From NCBI GenBank assembly GCA_035264885.1, contig DATFPK010000049.1, positions 1 through 64,000 of the forward strand: a stretch of DNA of 64,000 bases. Reading direction: 5' to 3'. The notes beneath the pieces are model-generated. The model worked only from the letters and a program-made list of their open reading frames with translations. It had not been told where the DNA came from and did not search any database. Shown here piece after piece: positions 25,582 through 34,652 of the stretch. The DNA is from DATFPK01 sp035264885 (lineage in GTDB: Bacteria > Actinomycetota > Thermoleophilia > Solirubrobacterales > 70-9). Each line of letters opens with the position of its first letter. The first letter of the stretch is position 1. A program made the position numbers and the translations under genes.

Positions 25582-28500
25582 TCAGGTCTCGGCTGCCGGG
25601 CAGATCAGCCGGTAATCGCACCAGCTGCACACCGTCGGGGACGGCCGCGGCTCGAAGTCCTGGGTCATGATCCCCTCGCCGACCTGGATCACCGTCCGCT
25701 CGACCCGCTCGGCGTCGTCGGCCGAGGGCTCCACCGCAACCTTGTCGGCGTCGAGCACGTAGTAGTAGGAACCCGTCGCGGCGTCGAGATCCCAGGCCTC
25801 GCGCGCGGCCAGCCGGTAGAGCGCGAGCTGGAGGTCGTCCTCGAGGTCGGCGCGCGTCTTGCGCTCCCCCGTCTTGTAGTCGATCAGCTCGTAGCCCCCG
25901 CCGGGCAGGCGGTCGACCCGGTCGACCCGGCCGCGCAGGTGGTGGGGGCCGATCTTGAAGTCGAAGCCGCGCTCCAGCCAGACCGGGTCGCCCTCGCCCT
26001 CCTGCTCGCGCTGGTGGTAGAGGCGCAGCGCGTCGCGCGCCTTGTCGCGGAACTGGAGCTCGTCGTCGGAGGTGCCGAAGCCGGACCGGCGCCAGCCCGC
26101 CTCGAACAGCCGCATCAGCCGCCGCAGCTCGCCGGATGAGCCCGTCGACTCCTCCTCGGGCAGGGCGGCTACGCCCCCCGCCGGCGAGGGCGTCACGAGC
26201 TGCTCCTTGTGGTAGCGCTCGAGGACCTGGTGGATCAGGATGCCGAAGCGCTGGTTGATCGTCGGCTCCTGCGGGATCCCGAAGACGCGGGCGAACTTGT
26301 ACTTGAGCGGGCAGGTCTGGTAGAGCCCGAGGTCGGAGGCCGATAGCTTCAGTCCCTCGCCGCGCTTCGGCAGGAACGCCTCCAGGCTCGGCTCCTCGCG
26401 GGCCGCGATCAGGTCGCGGCGGCGGCCCCGCTCACGCTCCTCGTCGAGCAGGTACTCGTCGAGGGACGAGGCGTCGAGCTCGGCCTGCTGCTCGGGCGTG
26501 GCGATCTGGCGCAGAAGGCCGTTCACGGCGTCGAGCGCCTCGGCGGTCTGCTCGTCGCCGGGCCGCTGCGCGAGCGCCGCCAGTTTCAGCAGCTCGAGGT
26601 AGCGCGCCACGGCGCGGTTCAGGTCGAGCGTCGTGTCGAGCCGCGGCTCGGACAGCTCGCGGCCCGCCCGCCACGAGCCCTCGAGGACGTCGTCGCGGAG
26701 CATTCGGTAGGTGGCATGCAGGCCCTCGGCCGGCCCGAACAGCTCCTCCTCGTGAATCTCCTCGCTGGCGCCGAGGACGGTGCGGGCCTCCTCGTAGAAG
26801 CGCGAGGGACGGGTGGCCCCGGCACGGTCATGCTCGACCCAGGACAGGACCAGGCCGCTGCGGGCCCTGGTCATCGCGACGTGGAGGGCGCGTCGGCGCC
26901 GCGCGAGCCAGGCCGCCTCGCCGCTCTCGGCCGGGGCTTCCGGCAGCAGCTCGGGGGGCACCACCGGCGGGCCGGCCGGGCGGCCGGGGGCGGGGGAGCG
27001 GTCGAGCCCGAGGATGTAGACGTGGTCGAACTCGAGCCCCTTGGCCGACCTCATCGAGATCACCTGGACCGCGCCGGGGGCCGGCGGCTCGTCGTCTGAC
27101 CCCAGCGTCACCCCGGCGTCGGCGACGGCGCTGAGGTAGCGGATGAAGTCACGAGTCGAGCCCTGGGGCTCCCGCCGGGTCCAGGCGGAGGCGAGCTCGG
27201 CGAGCCGTGAGAGGCTGAGCAGGCGCTCCGCCGCCTCGGGCTGGGCTGCGAAGAGGCGCTGGCGGCGCAGGCCGATGTTCTCGATCAGCCGCCGGACGAA
27301 GACGTCCGCGCGGCGCTCCTCGAGCGCGGCCGAGGCGGCGCGGTAGAGGCGCAGGAACCCCTGGATCCGCTCCCGCGCCTCGGGCTGCATCTGCGGGCTC
27401 TCGAGCGCCGCCTCGCAGGCCGAGACCATGTCGAGCTTGCGGCGGCGCGCGATCGTCGTCAGCCGGGCCAGGTCCACCGAGCGCAGGTCCACCGGCGGCC
27501 GGGTCAGGGCGCGGGCGGCGGCCGCCGAGTCGTCGGGGTCGGCGAGGACCCGCAGCCAGGCGATCGCGTCGCGTACCTCGGGCCGGCGAAAGAGCGCCGC
27601 CGGGCCGGCCAGCCGGAACGGCACGCTGCGCTCCTCCATCGCCGCGGCCACCACGGTGCCGCGGCGCGCCGGCTCGTCGACGACCACGCAGATCCGGTCG
27701 GCGCCGACGCCCGACGCGATCAGGTGCTCGATCTCGCGCGCCGCCGCCTGCGCCTGGGCGCGCTCGTTGCGGCAGCGCCAGAAGCGTACGTGGGCGTCGG
27801 ATTCGGCCGCCCGGCCGGGCTTCTCCAGCCGGTCGCCGATCGCCGCGACCACGGCGCGGGCGGCGTCGGTCACCTCCTCCCCGCCGCGGAAGGAGCGGTC
27901 GAGGACGATCACGTCGGCGTCGGGGTGGAGGTCGCGGAACCAGGCGGCGCTGCGGGCGCCGGAGCCGTGGCTGGCGCTGTCGTCGTCGAGCGCGCAGACC
28001 ATGTTCGCGTTGTCGGCGGCCAGCTCGGCAAGGACAGCCCAGCGCGAGGAGTTCGCGTCCTCGAGCTCGTCGACCATCGTGAAGGTGAAGCGGGAGGCGA
28101 CCTCGCGGCGTGAGTCGGCCCGCTCGGCGAGGAGACGACGCAGCGCCAGCACGACGTCGCCGAAGTCGAGGCTGCCGGCGTCGGCGAGGATCCGGTCGTG
28201 GGCGGCGTAGAGGTCGGCGAACTCGCGTTCGCGCCGCGCCGCCTCCAGCTCGGCCTCGTCGCCGGCGGCGCGCTGGCGCTCGGCCGCGAGGTCGGCCAGC
28301 ACGCCCGGTCCGACCGCCTCCGCCTTGAGCGCGTCGATCCGGCGCAGCACGCGGGCCAGGAGCCCGGCCGGGTTGCCGCGGATCTCGTGGTGGCGCAGCG
28401 GCAGCTCCTCGGTGCGGTCGACCAGGATCGCCAGTCGCTCCGCCGGCCCGACGACGTCGAAGAAGGGGTCGAGGCCGGCTTCGGAGGAGTACTCGCGCAG

Positions 28501-28815
28501 GAGCCGCTCGGCGAGCGCTTCCCAGGTGCCGATCCAGAGCTCCTCGAACGGCGTCTCGATCAGGGTCTCGGCCCGCTCGCGCAGGCGCCCCGCCGTCGCC
28601 CTGGTCGACGCCAGGACGAGGACCTGCTCCGGCCCCGTTCCCTCCCGGGCCAGATGCGCCAGGCGTCGCGCCAGCACCTCGGTCTTGCCCGTCCCGGCGG
28701 CGCCGAGGAGGAGCAGCGGGCCGGCCCCGTGGGCGATCGCGCGCTCCTGGGCCTCGGTCATCCGGATGCCCTCGCTCCCTTCCGGGACGGGTTCAGGATC
28801 CGGCTTCGCGGGCAT
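25582..28815 (-). CDS. UvrD-type superfamily I helicase with C-terminal PD-(D/E)XK (Cas4/RecB-like) nuclease
   Basis: A 1077-residue protein. Walker A reads GAAGTGKTEVL near residue 38, and the helicase motif II region is TFTMVDELEDAN. The late helicase motif RSAKGLEFDHVYI is near residue 590 and VAMTRARSGLVLSW near 650. The C-terminal 250 residues form a RecB-family nuclease, with GILIHQVLERYH, GRVDRVDRLPGGG, ELIDYKTGE and a four-Cys iron-sulfur clasp (YQTCPLKY plus CSWCDYRLIC). It is therefore an AddA/AddB-like or actinobacterial AdnA/AdnB-type break-processing enzyme. No partner subunit lies adjacent. TAGCGT 8 bases before ATG 28815 suggests a leaderless message. Confidence 0.92.
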   Translation of the reverse strand: MPAKPDPEPVPEGSEGIRMTEAQERAIAHGAGPLLLLGAAGTGKTEVLARRLAHLAREGTGPEQVLVLASTRATAGRLRERAETLIETPFEELWIGTWEALAERLLREYSSEAGLDPFFDVVGPAERLAILVDRTEELPLRHHEIRGNPAGLLARVLRRIDALKAEAVGPGVLADLAAERQRAAGDEAELEAARREREFADLYAAHDRILADAGSLDFGDVVLALRRLLAERADSRREVASRFTFTMVDELEDANSSRWAVLAELAADNANMVCALDDDSASHGSGARSAAWFRDLHPDADVIVLDRSFRGGEEVTDAARAVVAAIGDRLEKPGRAAESDAHVRFWRCRNERAQAQAAAREIEHLIASGVGADRICVVVDEPARRGTVVAAAMEERSVPFRLAGPAALFRRPEVRDAIAWLRVLADPDDSAAAARALTRPPVDLRSVDLARLTTIARRRKLDMVSACEAALESPQMQPEARERIQGFLRLYRAASAALEERRADVFVRRLIENIGLRRQRLFAAQPEAAERLLSLSRLAELASAWTRREPQGSTRDFIRYLSAVADAGVTLGSDDEPPAPGAVQVISMRSAKGLEFDHVYILGLDRSPAPGRPAGPPVVPPELLPEAPAESGEAAWLARRRRALHVAMTRARSGLVLSWVEHDRAGATRPSRFYEEARTVLGASEEIHEEELFGPAEGLHATYRMLRDDVLEGSWRAGRELSEPRLDTTLDLNRAVARYLELLKLAALAQRPGDEQTAEALDAVNGLLRQIATPEQQAELDASSLDEYLLDEERERGRRRDLIAAREEPSLEAFLPKRGEGLKLSASDLGLYQTCPLKYKFARVFGIPQEPTINQRFGILIHQVLERYHKEQLVTPSPAGGVAALPEEESTGSSGELRRLMRLFEAGWRRSGFGTSDDELQFRDKARDALRLYHQREQEGEGDPVWLERGFDFKIGPHHLRGRVDRVDRLPGGGYELIDYKTGERKTRADLEDDLQLALYRLAAREAWDLDAATGSYYYVLDADKVAVEPSADDAERVERTVIQVGEGIMTQDFEPRPSPTVCSWCDYRLICPAAET

Positions 28816-28823
28816 CCGGGACA

Positions 28824-28829
28824 ACGCTA
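28824..28829 (-). promoter_or_regulatory. -10 element (TAGCGT) for the helicase-nuclease gene
   Basis: Minus-strand TAGCGT, 8 bases before ATG 28815. Confidence 0.45.
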
Positions 28830-28838
28830 GCGAGCGCG

Positions 28839-28844
28839 TAGCAT
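28839..28844 (+). promoter_or_regulatory. -10 element (TAGCAT) for the IMPase-like gene
   Basis: TAGCAT followed by 7 bases and GTG 28852. The ATG at 28843 is inside this hexamer, so GTG 28852 is the better start. Confidence 0.5.
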
Positions 28845-28851
28845 GGATTCG

Positions 28852-29706
28852 GTGCCTTCTCAGCAGGGAGCGGAGCTGGACTCCGCAACGACCGGGGTCG
28901 ACTGGCCCGGCGTCTGCCGCCGCGCCGTCGGCGCGATGAAGGAGATCTTCGCCGGGGCGGTCTCGAGCGAGGAGCGAACCGAGTACGAGGGCGTCGGCGA
29001 GGGCGGCGACCACGCCCTGGTCATCGACCGCCGCTCCGAGGACGCGGTCTTCGCCGAGCTAGAGCGCGTTGCCGCCGACGGCCGTTCGTTCCTGGCGATC
29101 TCCGAGGAGCGCGGGGAGGTCCCGTTCGGAGACGGCGGCGAGGTCCGGGTGGTGATCGACCCGATCGACGGCTCGATGAACGCGCGCCGCACGATCCCGT
29201 CGTTCGCCCTCAGCTTCGCTGTGGCCAGCGGCCCCTCGATGGAGGACGTCACCTTCGGCTACGTCTACGACTTCGGCACCGATGAGGAGTTCCTCGCCGT
29301 CCGCGGTGAGGGCGCGCGGAAGGACGGCCGCCCGATCGAGGTCCCCGACTCCGACCCGCTGCTCGAGGTCGTCGGCATCGAGGCCGCCAAGCCGTCGCTG
29401 GCGGTGCCGGTGGTCGCGGCGATGCGCGACGACGTCTACCGCCTGCGAGGGATCGGCGCGATCGCGATCAACCTCGCCTGGGTTGCAAACGGACGCCTCG
29501 ACGGGATGATCTCGCTGCGTCCGTGCCGCTCGGTCGACGCGGCGGCCGGGCAGCTGATCGTCCGCGAGGCGGGCGGCGAGGTTGCCTTCGGCGACGGGTC
29601 CCTGGCCGAGGCCGGGCTCGGGCTGGACGAGCGCTACGGTCTGATCGCCGCGACGACGCCCGCGGGGCTGGCGGTCCTGGGCGAGGCGCAAAGGCACGCC
29701 GAGTAG
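28852..29706 (+). CDS. Inositol monophosphatase-family protein
   Basis: A 284-residue member of the FIG superfamily. The metal-binding motif is DPIDGSMNARR near residue 103. The upstream Glu is in ISEERGE and the downstream metal Asp in RSVDAAAGQL. Family members hydrolyse inositol-1-phosphate, fructose-1,6-bisphosphate or PAP. The motif after DPIDGS (MNARR rather than TxNFxxG) and VDAAAG without the usual Trp are atypical, so the substrate is uncertain. It diverges from the helicase gene across 36 bases. The next gene begins 32 bases downstream. Confidence 0.82.
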   Translation: MPSQQGAELDSATTGVDWPGVCRRAVGAMKEIFAGAVSSEERTEYEGVGEGGDHALVIDRRSEDAVFAELERVAADGRSFLAISEERGEVPFGDGGEVRVVIDPIDGSMNARRTIPSFALSFAVASGPSMEDVTFGYVYDFGTDEEFLAVRGEGARKDGRPIEVPDSDPLLEVVGIEAAKPSLAVPVVAAMRDDVYRLRGIGAIAINLAWVANGRLDGMISLRPCRSVDAAAGQLIVREAGGEVAFGDGSLAEAGLGLDERYGLIAATTPAGLAVLGEAQRHAE

Positions 29707-29725
29707 ACCGCAATCGCTACCTGTC

Positions 29726-29731
29726 TACCCT
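29726..29731 (+). promoter_or_regulatory. -10 element (TACCCT) for the DUF2342 gene
   Basis: TACCCT followed by 7 bases and GTG 29739. It supports this start instead of the long frame overlapping the IMPase gene. Confidence 0.5.
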
Positions 29732-29738
29732 CGGACGC

Positions 29739-30878
29739 GTGTCCGTCCAAGGCGCAAGGACGCAGCCCCCCGGCGGCGACTCGCTGATCGACTGGCGCCT
29801 CGCCGGTGCCGTCGCGCGGGCCCTCGCCGGCCGAGGCTCGGCCGAGCGGGCGGTCGAGACCGCCGACCTCCGCAAGGCGGCGCGCGGCAGCGTCCGCCTC
29901 GTCCGCGACTACACGGGGCTGGAGCCCCATGGCCGCCTGCCCGCCCCGGAGGTCGTCGATCGGCGCGAGTGGATCGAGACGAACATCCGGACCCTGCGCG
30001 CCGTCTCCGGTCCGCTCGAGCGCAGTATCGCGGGGTCCGACTCGCTCCCCGGACCGTTCGGCGCCGGGCTGCGCGGGATCGCCGGCGCCGCAGCCGGGGT
30101 CGAGGTCGGGATCGCCAGCGGTTTTCTCGCCCAGCGCGTGCTCGGCCAGTACGACGTCGCGCTGATGGGCCCGCCCCGGCCGCCCCGTCTCCTCTTCGTC
30201 GCCCCCAACCTCGCGGAGGCGCAGGAAAAGCTCGGCGTGGAGCGCGGCCCGTTCCTGCGCTGGATCGCCCTCCACGAGGCGACCCACGTCGTCCAGTTCA
30301 GCTCGGTGCCCTGGCTGCGCGACCACATCGGCGGGACCGCCGAGCAGCTTCTCGGCGGCGCATTCGCCGGCGTCTCCGCCCGCGAACTGGCCGACATGGC
30401 GCGCCGTCTCTTTCCACCCGACCCGCGCCGCCTGGTCGGCGCGATCCGTAGCGGCGACTGGCTCTCACCCTTCGCCACCCAGCCCCGCGCCCGGCTGCTG
30501 CGCCGCCTGCAGGCGACGATGGCCGTCGTCGAGGGGTATTCGGAGCACGTCATGGACGCGGTCGCCGCCGACATGGGCCCCGGCTACGGGGAGCTGCGCG
30601 AGCGGCTGGAGCGACGCCGCGGCGAGCGCAATGTGATCGAGGAGGTCATGTCCCGCCTGCTCGGCCTGGAGATGAAGATGCGCCAGTACCGCCAGGGCAA
30701 GGCATTCTGCGACGAGGTCGCGGACCGGCGCGGCATCGGGACCCTGAACAAGGTCTGGTCAGAGCCGGCGGCCCTGCCGAGGCCGTCGGAGCTGAGCAGC
30801 CCGGCCCGCTGGCTGACCCGGATCGACGGCCCGCCGAGTCGTCGGCGCGGGCGGTCCCGGACGGTTTCGAGCGCCTGA
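29739..30878 (+). CDS. DUF2342 zinc-dependent metalloprotease-like protein
   Basis: A 379-residue protein of the actinobacterial DUF2342 family, sometimes labelled coenzyme-F420-biosynthesis-associated. The zinc motif HEATHVVQF is in the middle (about residue 180), with GYSEHVMDAV about 90 residues later supplying a third ligand candidate. The region GPFGAGLRGIAGAAAGVEVG is typical. Peptidase activity has not been shown, to my knowledge. The final 25 residues are Arg/Ser-rich. A perfect 8-base hairpin follows the stop. Confidence 0.85.
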   Translation: MSVQGARTQPPGGDSLIDWRLAGAVARALAGRGSAERAVETADLRKAARGSVRLVRDYTGLEPHGRLPAPEVVDRREWIETNIRTLRAVSGPLERSIAGSDSLPGPFGAGLRGIAGAAAGVEVGIASGFLAQRVLGQYDVALMGPPRPPRLLFVAPNLAEAQEKLGVERGPFLRWIALHEATHVVQFSSVPWLRDHIGGTAEQLLGGAFAGVSARELADMARRLFPPDPRRLVGAIRSGDWLSPFATQPRARLLRRLQATMAVVEGYSEHVMDAVAADMGPGYGELRERLERRRGERNVIEEVMSRLLGLEMKMRQYRQGKAFCDEVADRRGIGTLNKVWSEPAALPRPSELSSPARWLTRIDGPPSRRRGRSRTVSSA

Positions 30879-30891
30879 TCGTCGACCGCGG

Positions 30892-30913
30892 ATTCCGCTC
30901 TGGAAAGCGGAAT
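30892..30913 (+). terminator. Hairpin after the DUF2342 gene
   Basis: Perfect inverted repeat ATTCCGCT/AGCGGAAT with a 6-base loop, starting 14 bases after the stop. No T-run follows, so a termination role is only probable. Confidence 0.45.
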
Positions 30914-30975
30914 TCGGCCAGTTGGAGCGCCTCCGCAGATCCACCCCCTGTAACGCCCCGGAGCGGAGGGTTTAA

Positions 30976-30987
30976 GAACATGTGTTC
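30976..30987. promoter_or_regulatory. LexA/SOS-box-like operator
   Basis: GAACATGTGTTC is a perfect 12-base palindrome matching the actinobacterial and Bacillus SOS-box core GAACannTGTTC at every defined position. It lies in the only strongly AT-rich patch of this part of the window. It sits 11 bases upstream of the probable -10, where a bound repressor would block RNA polymerase. Confidence 0.6.
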
Positions 30988-30997
30988 GGGGAACTGT

Positions 30998-31003
30998 TAC
31001 ACT
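30998..31003 (+). promoter_or_regulatory. Probable -10 (TACACT) of the basic-protein gene
   Basis: TACACT about 55 bases before ATG 31059, followed by an A-rich leader and GAGGGGG/GAGAAG ribosome-site sequence. The LexA-like palindrome lies just upstream. Confidence 0.4.
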
Positions 31004-31058
31004 CTGAACATCATTAGAAATAACAAGATCGAACAATCCCGAGGGGGTTGAGAGAAGA

Positions 31059-31640
31059 ATGGCTCAGCAGAGCAACAACCGCAGGACCACCAGTCGAAGC
31101 AACAACCGCACCGCCGCGCAGCGGAGCGCCAGCGCCAAGAAGGCCGCCCGCACCCGCGCCGCCCGGAGCACCAAGACCCAGGCCAGGCGCACGGGCACGC
31201 AGGCCAAGCGGACCGCCCGTTCGGCCGGCCGCACGGCGCAGAACGCCAGTCGCGTCGCCCAGGTCGAGCGCCCCCAGGTCGTCCAGGCCGCCGAGCGCGT
31301 CGTCGACGTTCCCGTCGGCGCCGCTCTGAACCTGACCGACCGCGTCCAGGAGCTGATCGAGCCGTGGACCAGCCGGGACAGGGCCGAGCGCCAGATCCGC
31401 AAGACGCGGTCGAACGTCACCCGTTCGCTGAAGCGCGCTGAGCGCCGGGGCGCCACCGCCCGTCGCCAGACCACGCGCAAGGCGGAGACCACCCTGCGGC
31501 GCAACCGCCGTCAGGCCGAGACCACTCTGCGGCGCAACCGCCGCGAGGCGGAGAAGCAGCTCCGCAAGGTCACGCGTCGCGCCGACAAGGTCCAGTCGGA
31601 CCTCGCCGGCCAGGTCAGCGGGACGTTCATCACTGGCTAA
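31059..31640 (+). CDS. Highly basic histone-H1-like / DNA-binding repeat protein
   Basis: A 193-residue protein rich in Arg, Lys, Ala, Thr and Gln. The first 75 residues resemble a histone-H1 or mycobacterial HupB tail (RTRAARSTKTQARRTGTQAK). A short acidic/hydrophobic helix around 80-110 (NLTDRVQELIEPW) follows. The last 70 residues contain a repeated unit RxAETTLRRNRR, seen twice in a row with a third diverged copy, probably a charged coiled helix. It would bind DNA or another polyanion. The start has a good ribosome site. A LexA-type box upstream suggests induction by DNA damage. Alternative: a cell-surface heparin-binding-like protein, but no signal peptide is present. Confidence 0.7.
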   Translation: MAQQSNNRRTTSRSNNRTAAQRSASAKKAARTRAARSTKTQARRTGTQAKRTARSAGRTAQNASRVAQVERPQVVQAAERVVDVPVGAALNLTDRVQELIEPWTSRDRAERQIRKTRSNVTRSLKRAERRGATARRQTTRKAETTLRRNRRQAETTLRRNRREAEKQLRKVTRRADKVQSDLAGQVSGTFITG

Positions 31641-31662
31641 CTGCCTTAGCCCGGACGGCCGC

Positions 31663-31738
31663 GGAGGAGAGGCGGCCTGTCCCGGGTAGAGCTGCCGGCA
31701 GGCAGGGTTCTTGCCGGCGGTGAAGCAACCTCTCCTCC
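31663..31738 (+). ncRNA. Possible structured RNA in the 3' region of the basic-protein gene
   Basis: A perfect outer stem GGAGGAGAGG/CCTCTCCTCC (31663-31672 with 31729-31738) encloses a second perfect stem GCCGGCA/TGCCGGC (31694-31700 with 31712-31718). The element lies between the stop codon and the strong terminator hairpin, in a region without coding potential. It could be a 3'UTR structure or a small RNA. No known RNA family is recognised. Confidence 0.3.
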
Positions 31739-31742
31739 CTCG

Positions 31743-31771
31743 CCAACGGCCCCGGTTTCCGGGGCCGTTGG
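31743..31771. terminator. Strong hairpin terminator between convergent genes
   Basis: Perfect 13-base inverted repeat CCAACGGCCCCGG/CCGGGGCCGTTGG with a TTT loop. Placed between the basic-protein gene and the convergent Ig-like protein gene, it can serve both strands. Confidence 0.7.
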
Positions 31772-31832
31772 TACGTCTGAGGCCTCAGCGGGCCTGACTG
31801 CTGCCACTCGGCATCGAGCGCCGGTTTGCCGA

Positions 31833-34652
31833 CTACCGGCCCCGCACCCTCTGCGACGAGGAAACGGCTGCCCCATAGGGCCAGTCCCTCTCGGCCGGCG
31901 CCAGAGCGCGGAAATCAAATGCGACCCCGCGGCTTTCGTCGTCGACGAACCGATACGCAAATCTGAAGTGGCCGCGGGCGTTGCTCTCGATGCTGCGGAA
32001 GGACGTCCAACCGACCGATCGGGTCCGGAACTGCAGATCCACCCGCTTTCCGTCGCGGGGGATCGCCGCCAACCGGTACCCGATCGTTCCGCTGAAGACG
32101 ATCGGCCGTCCGCCGACCCACGCGACCCGGCTCGAGACCCTGAGGGTGATCCTGCCCGCGGTTCGTATCCGCGATGGAGCGGAGATCGACCGGGTCAGGG
32201 TGCGGGTGCCCGCGTATGCAGCGGTCACCGTTCGTCCCGGGCCGGCGGGAAGGAGCATGGAGAAGAAGCCCTTGCCGCCGGTCCGGACCCGGCTGATTCG
32301 CGTCGCCAGCCGGGCACCGGGCCGGAACCGCTCGGTGACCTCCACTGTTTGTCCCGCCAGCGGGGAGCCGAGGCCTGCGGTGAGGCGGCCATGAAAGCGA
32401 ACTCCGGAGGAATAGGAAACGGACTTCGAGCGAATCCTTCCGAGTCTGCTCCGGCCGGGTCCAAGCCCGGCGCGAACCGCGGTCGGCACCTTGATCGGGT
32501 TGGGCAGCACCATCGCCTTCCCGTCCGTTCTTTGTCTCGACACGGCGGTGTTGCCGGCGACGTCGGTCGCCCAGGCGCGGAACTCGTACTCCCCGGCCGG
32601 ATAGTCGTCGGAGTTCCACCTCGCCTCCAGTACGCCGTGATCGACCTCCGTGGGGATCGGCTGGAAGGTCCGCGCCCCGCCGACCCGCCGCACCTCGATG
32701 CCGCCCCCGTCGTCGCTTGGGCCCGAGAGCGCGTCGGAGACGACAGCCCGGAGCCGTTCGGGATCGTCCGGGTCCTGGTTGCTCACGAATGCGACGCCCG
32801 GCTCCGTCCGGTCGATTCGGACGACGGCCGCGCCGGGCGGGCGGTTCTGCACTCCGTTGACGATGCGCCCATCGTTGGCGTTGCCGGCCACGTCGCCCGC
32901 GAAGTGCGAAACGGTGTGCACGCCCTCGCCGGTGACCACCGTCGACACGGAATCTCCGCCGGACGTCACCGCTGGCCCCCCGTCGACCGAGATTGCGGTA
33001 TACGCCCCCGCCTCGGCACCCCCTCCCATCCCGGAAAGGGAGTCAGTCGCTGTCGCCGTCAGCGGCACGTTCCCAGTCGTCCAGCCGCTGGGGACGCCAT
33101 GAAGGGTGGTGACAGGATCCGTCTTGTCAACCAGGAGCTCGGCGTGGCCCACCTCGGAGGACTTCATTCCGGATCCAGAGACGGCCACCGAGTGGACGTA
33201 GTTCGTCCCCTCCACCAAGTCGGAGATCTGGAACGTCTCGTCCTCGACGCCGCTCTTCAGATCCGTTTCCGATGCGGTGCAGCGGTCGCCGGCGGCACAT
33301 GGGTCGGTGGTCGGCGACTGGTCGACGGCGTAGGCATACCCGGCGATTCCTGAAACCGGGTGGGGCAGCGGCGGGTGGGTAATCGACTGGAAGAGCGGCA
33401 GCTCGCTACGGCTCAGCCACTCGTGGGTCTCGACCGGCGCCGCAGGACCAGGCCGAACGTCATCGAAGCGCAGCACGGCCCTTGCGGCCGGGCCGACGTT
33501 ACCGGCCGAGTCCTCGAGTGAGACCTCGACGGTGTAGCGGCCCGGGCCGGCCGGAACCTCGAGATCCATCAGGTTCGAAGCTGGACCCGCGACTCGGGTC
33601 TGCGGCACGACGACGGAGCCACCGGCGTCGAGCATGCGGTATCTCACCGCGGCGATCGGGGCCCCGTCCGCCTGCGGCGGATTCGCCCAGTCCAGATCGA
33701 AGTCGTTGTCCGCATGCCACGTGTCCTCGCCGCCCGCCACCGTCAGGTTCTCCGGTTGGAGTGGCGCTTCGTTGTCCACCCTCATCATCCGTGGAACCGA
33801 GCAACCTAGGTTCCCTCTCGGGGCCCCGTAGTCGCGCGCGCAGAACTCGATCGTGTGAGAGCCGGAACTCATCGACCTGGTATCGATCGAGAACTGGCGG
33901 GTCGCCCCGAGCGGGCACGGGACGAGCGAAACCGCGAATGCACCGCGGTCTCCTGCGCATGGTTGTTCACCGAGCAGCAGCCAGGGATCGCCGTCAATTC
34001 TCGCCCTCCACTCGGCTATGCCTGCTCCGTCGTCACTCGCGCTTACGACGACCGACTCGGTTCCGCGGTGCCACCGGTCGCTGTCTCCGGTGAGGATCTC
34101 GCCGCTGGCCACGGCGATCGGATTTCGCCAATCCCGGACCGTGAGTTGGACGTTGTCGGGCCGATTTGTTGCTCCGCCCAGCGAGCTCAGGTCGCACCCA
34201 GCAGCGCGATAACACTTGAGCTGCGCGACCACCCGACTAACTCCCGTCGGTCCGGTGCTAGGAGCTAGGAGGTTGAACGCTCGAAACTCGTCCTCGCTCG
34301 GTGCGTCACCGAAGACAATTGCGCTCTGGTCTCTTCGAAGCGCGTACAGCTGTGCACTCCAGCCTCCGGCGTCTCGGAGCTTTGCCTTGATCGTGGCACC
34401 GATTACTCCGGCGCCCGGGCCCGGTTCCCACACCCACGATCCATGCTCGCCGGCGTCGGTATTTCCGGCGCGGCCGTTGAGCTGGAAAAGGCCAGGCGAA
34501 TCCGCTTCGTTGCAGTGACGGGCTTCCACGCGCGTGCCACCCTCGTAGCGCGCGGCGACTCCATACACCGGACCCTCGTCGATGCAGTTCTTGACGATGA
34601 AATCGCCTGCGGAGGCCGGCGCCGCAAGCACGCCGCTGGCACAAAAGATCAG
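31833..34652 (-). CDS. Large exported Ig-like repeat surface protein
   Basis: About 939 residues if started at CTG 34652; the true start is uncertain. The sequence begins with a hydrophobic export segment (FCASGVLAAPASAGDFIV), then a Cys-containing domain to about residue 180. Several Ig/fibronectin-like modules follow, with phrases such as DSAGNVGPAARAVLRFDD, DVAGNTAVSRQ and ATATDSLSGMGG. The last 200 residues are an all-beta carbohydrate- or surface-type tail (RVSSRVAWVGGRPIVFSGT). It is probably a secreted adhesin-like or structural protein. No ATG, GTG or TTG precedes the signal in frame. The CTG overlaps the stop of the upstream gene (CTGA), so coupled initiation is likely. Confidence 0.7.
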   Translation of the reverse strand: MIFCASGVLAAPASAGDFIVKNCIDEGPVYGVAARYEGGTRVEARHCNEADSPGLFQLNGRAGNTDAGEHGSWVWEPGPGAGVIGATIKAKLRDAGGWSAQLYALRRDQSAIVFGDAPSEDEFRAFNLLAPSTGPTGVSRVVAQLKCYRAAGCDLSSLGGATNRPDNVQLTVRDWRNPIAVASGEILTGDSDRWHRGTESVVVSASDDGAGIAEWRARIDGDPWLLLGEQPCAGDRGAFAVSLVPCPLGATRQFSIDTRSMSSGSHTIEFCARDYGAPRGNLGCSVPRMMRVDNEAPLQPENLTVAGGEDTWHADNDFDLDWANPPQADGAPIAAVRYRMLDAGGSVVVPQTRVAGPASNLMDLEVPAGPGRYTVEVSLEDSAGNVGPAARAVLRFDDVRPGPAAPVETHEWLSRSELPLFQSITHPPLPHPVSGIAGYAYAVDQSPTTDPCAAGDRCTASETDLKSGVEDETFQISDLVEGTNYVHSVAVSGSGMKSSEVGHAELLVDKTDPVTTLHGVPSGWTTGNVPLTATATDSLSGMGGGAEAGAYTAISVDGGPAVTSGGDSVSTVVTGEGVHTVSHFAGDVAGNANDGRIVNGVQNRPPGAAVVRIDRTEPGVAFVSNQDPDDPERLRAVVSDALSGPSDDGGGIEVRRVGGARTFQPIPTEVDHGVLEARWNSDDYPAGEYEFRAWATDVAGNTAVSRQRTDGKAMVLPNPIKVPTAVRAGLGPGRSRLGRIRSKSVSYSSGVRFHGRLTAGLGSPLAGQTVEVTERFRPGARLATRISRVRTGGKGFFSMLLPAGPGRTVTAAYAGTRTLTRSISAPSRIRTAGRITLRVSSRVAWVGGRPIVFSGTIGYRLAAIPRDGKRVDLQFRTRSVGWTSFRSIESNARGHFRFAYRFVDDESRGVAFDFRALAPAERDWPYGAAVSSSQRVRGR

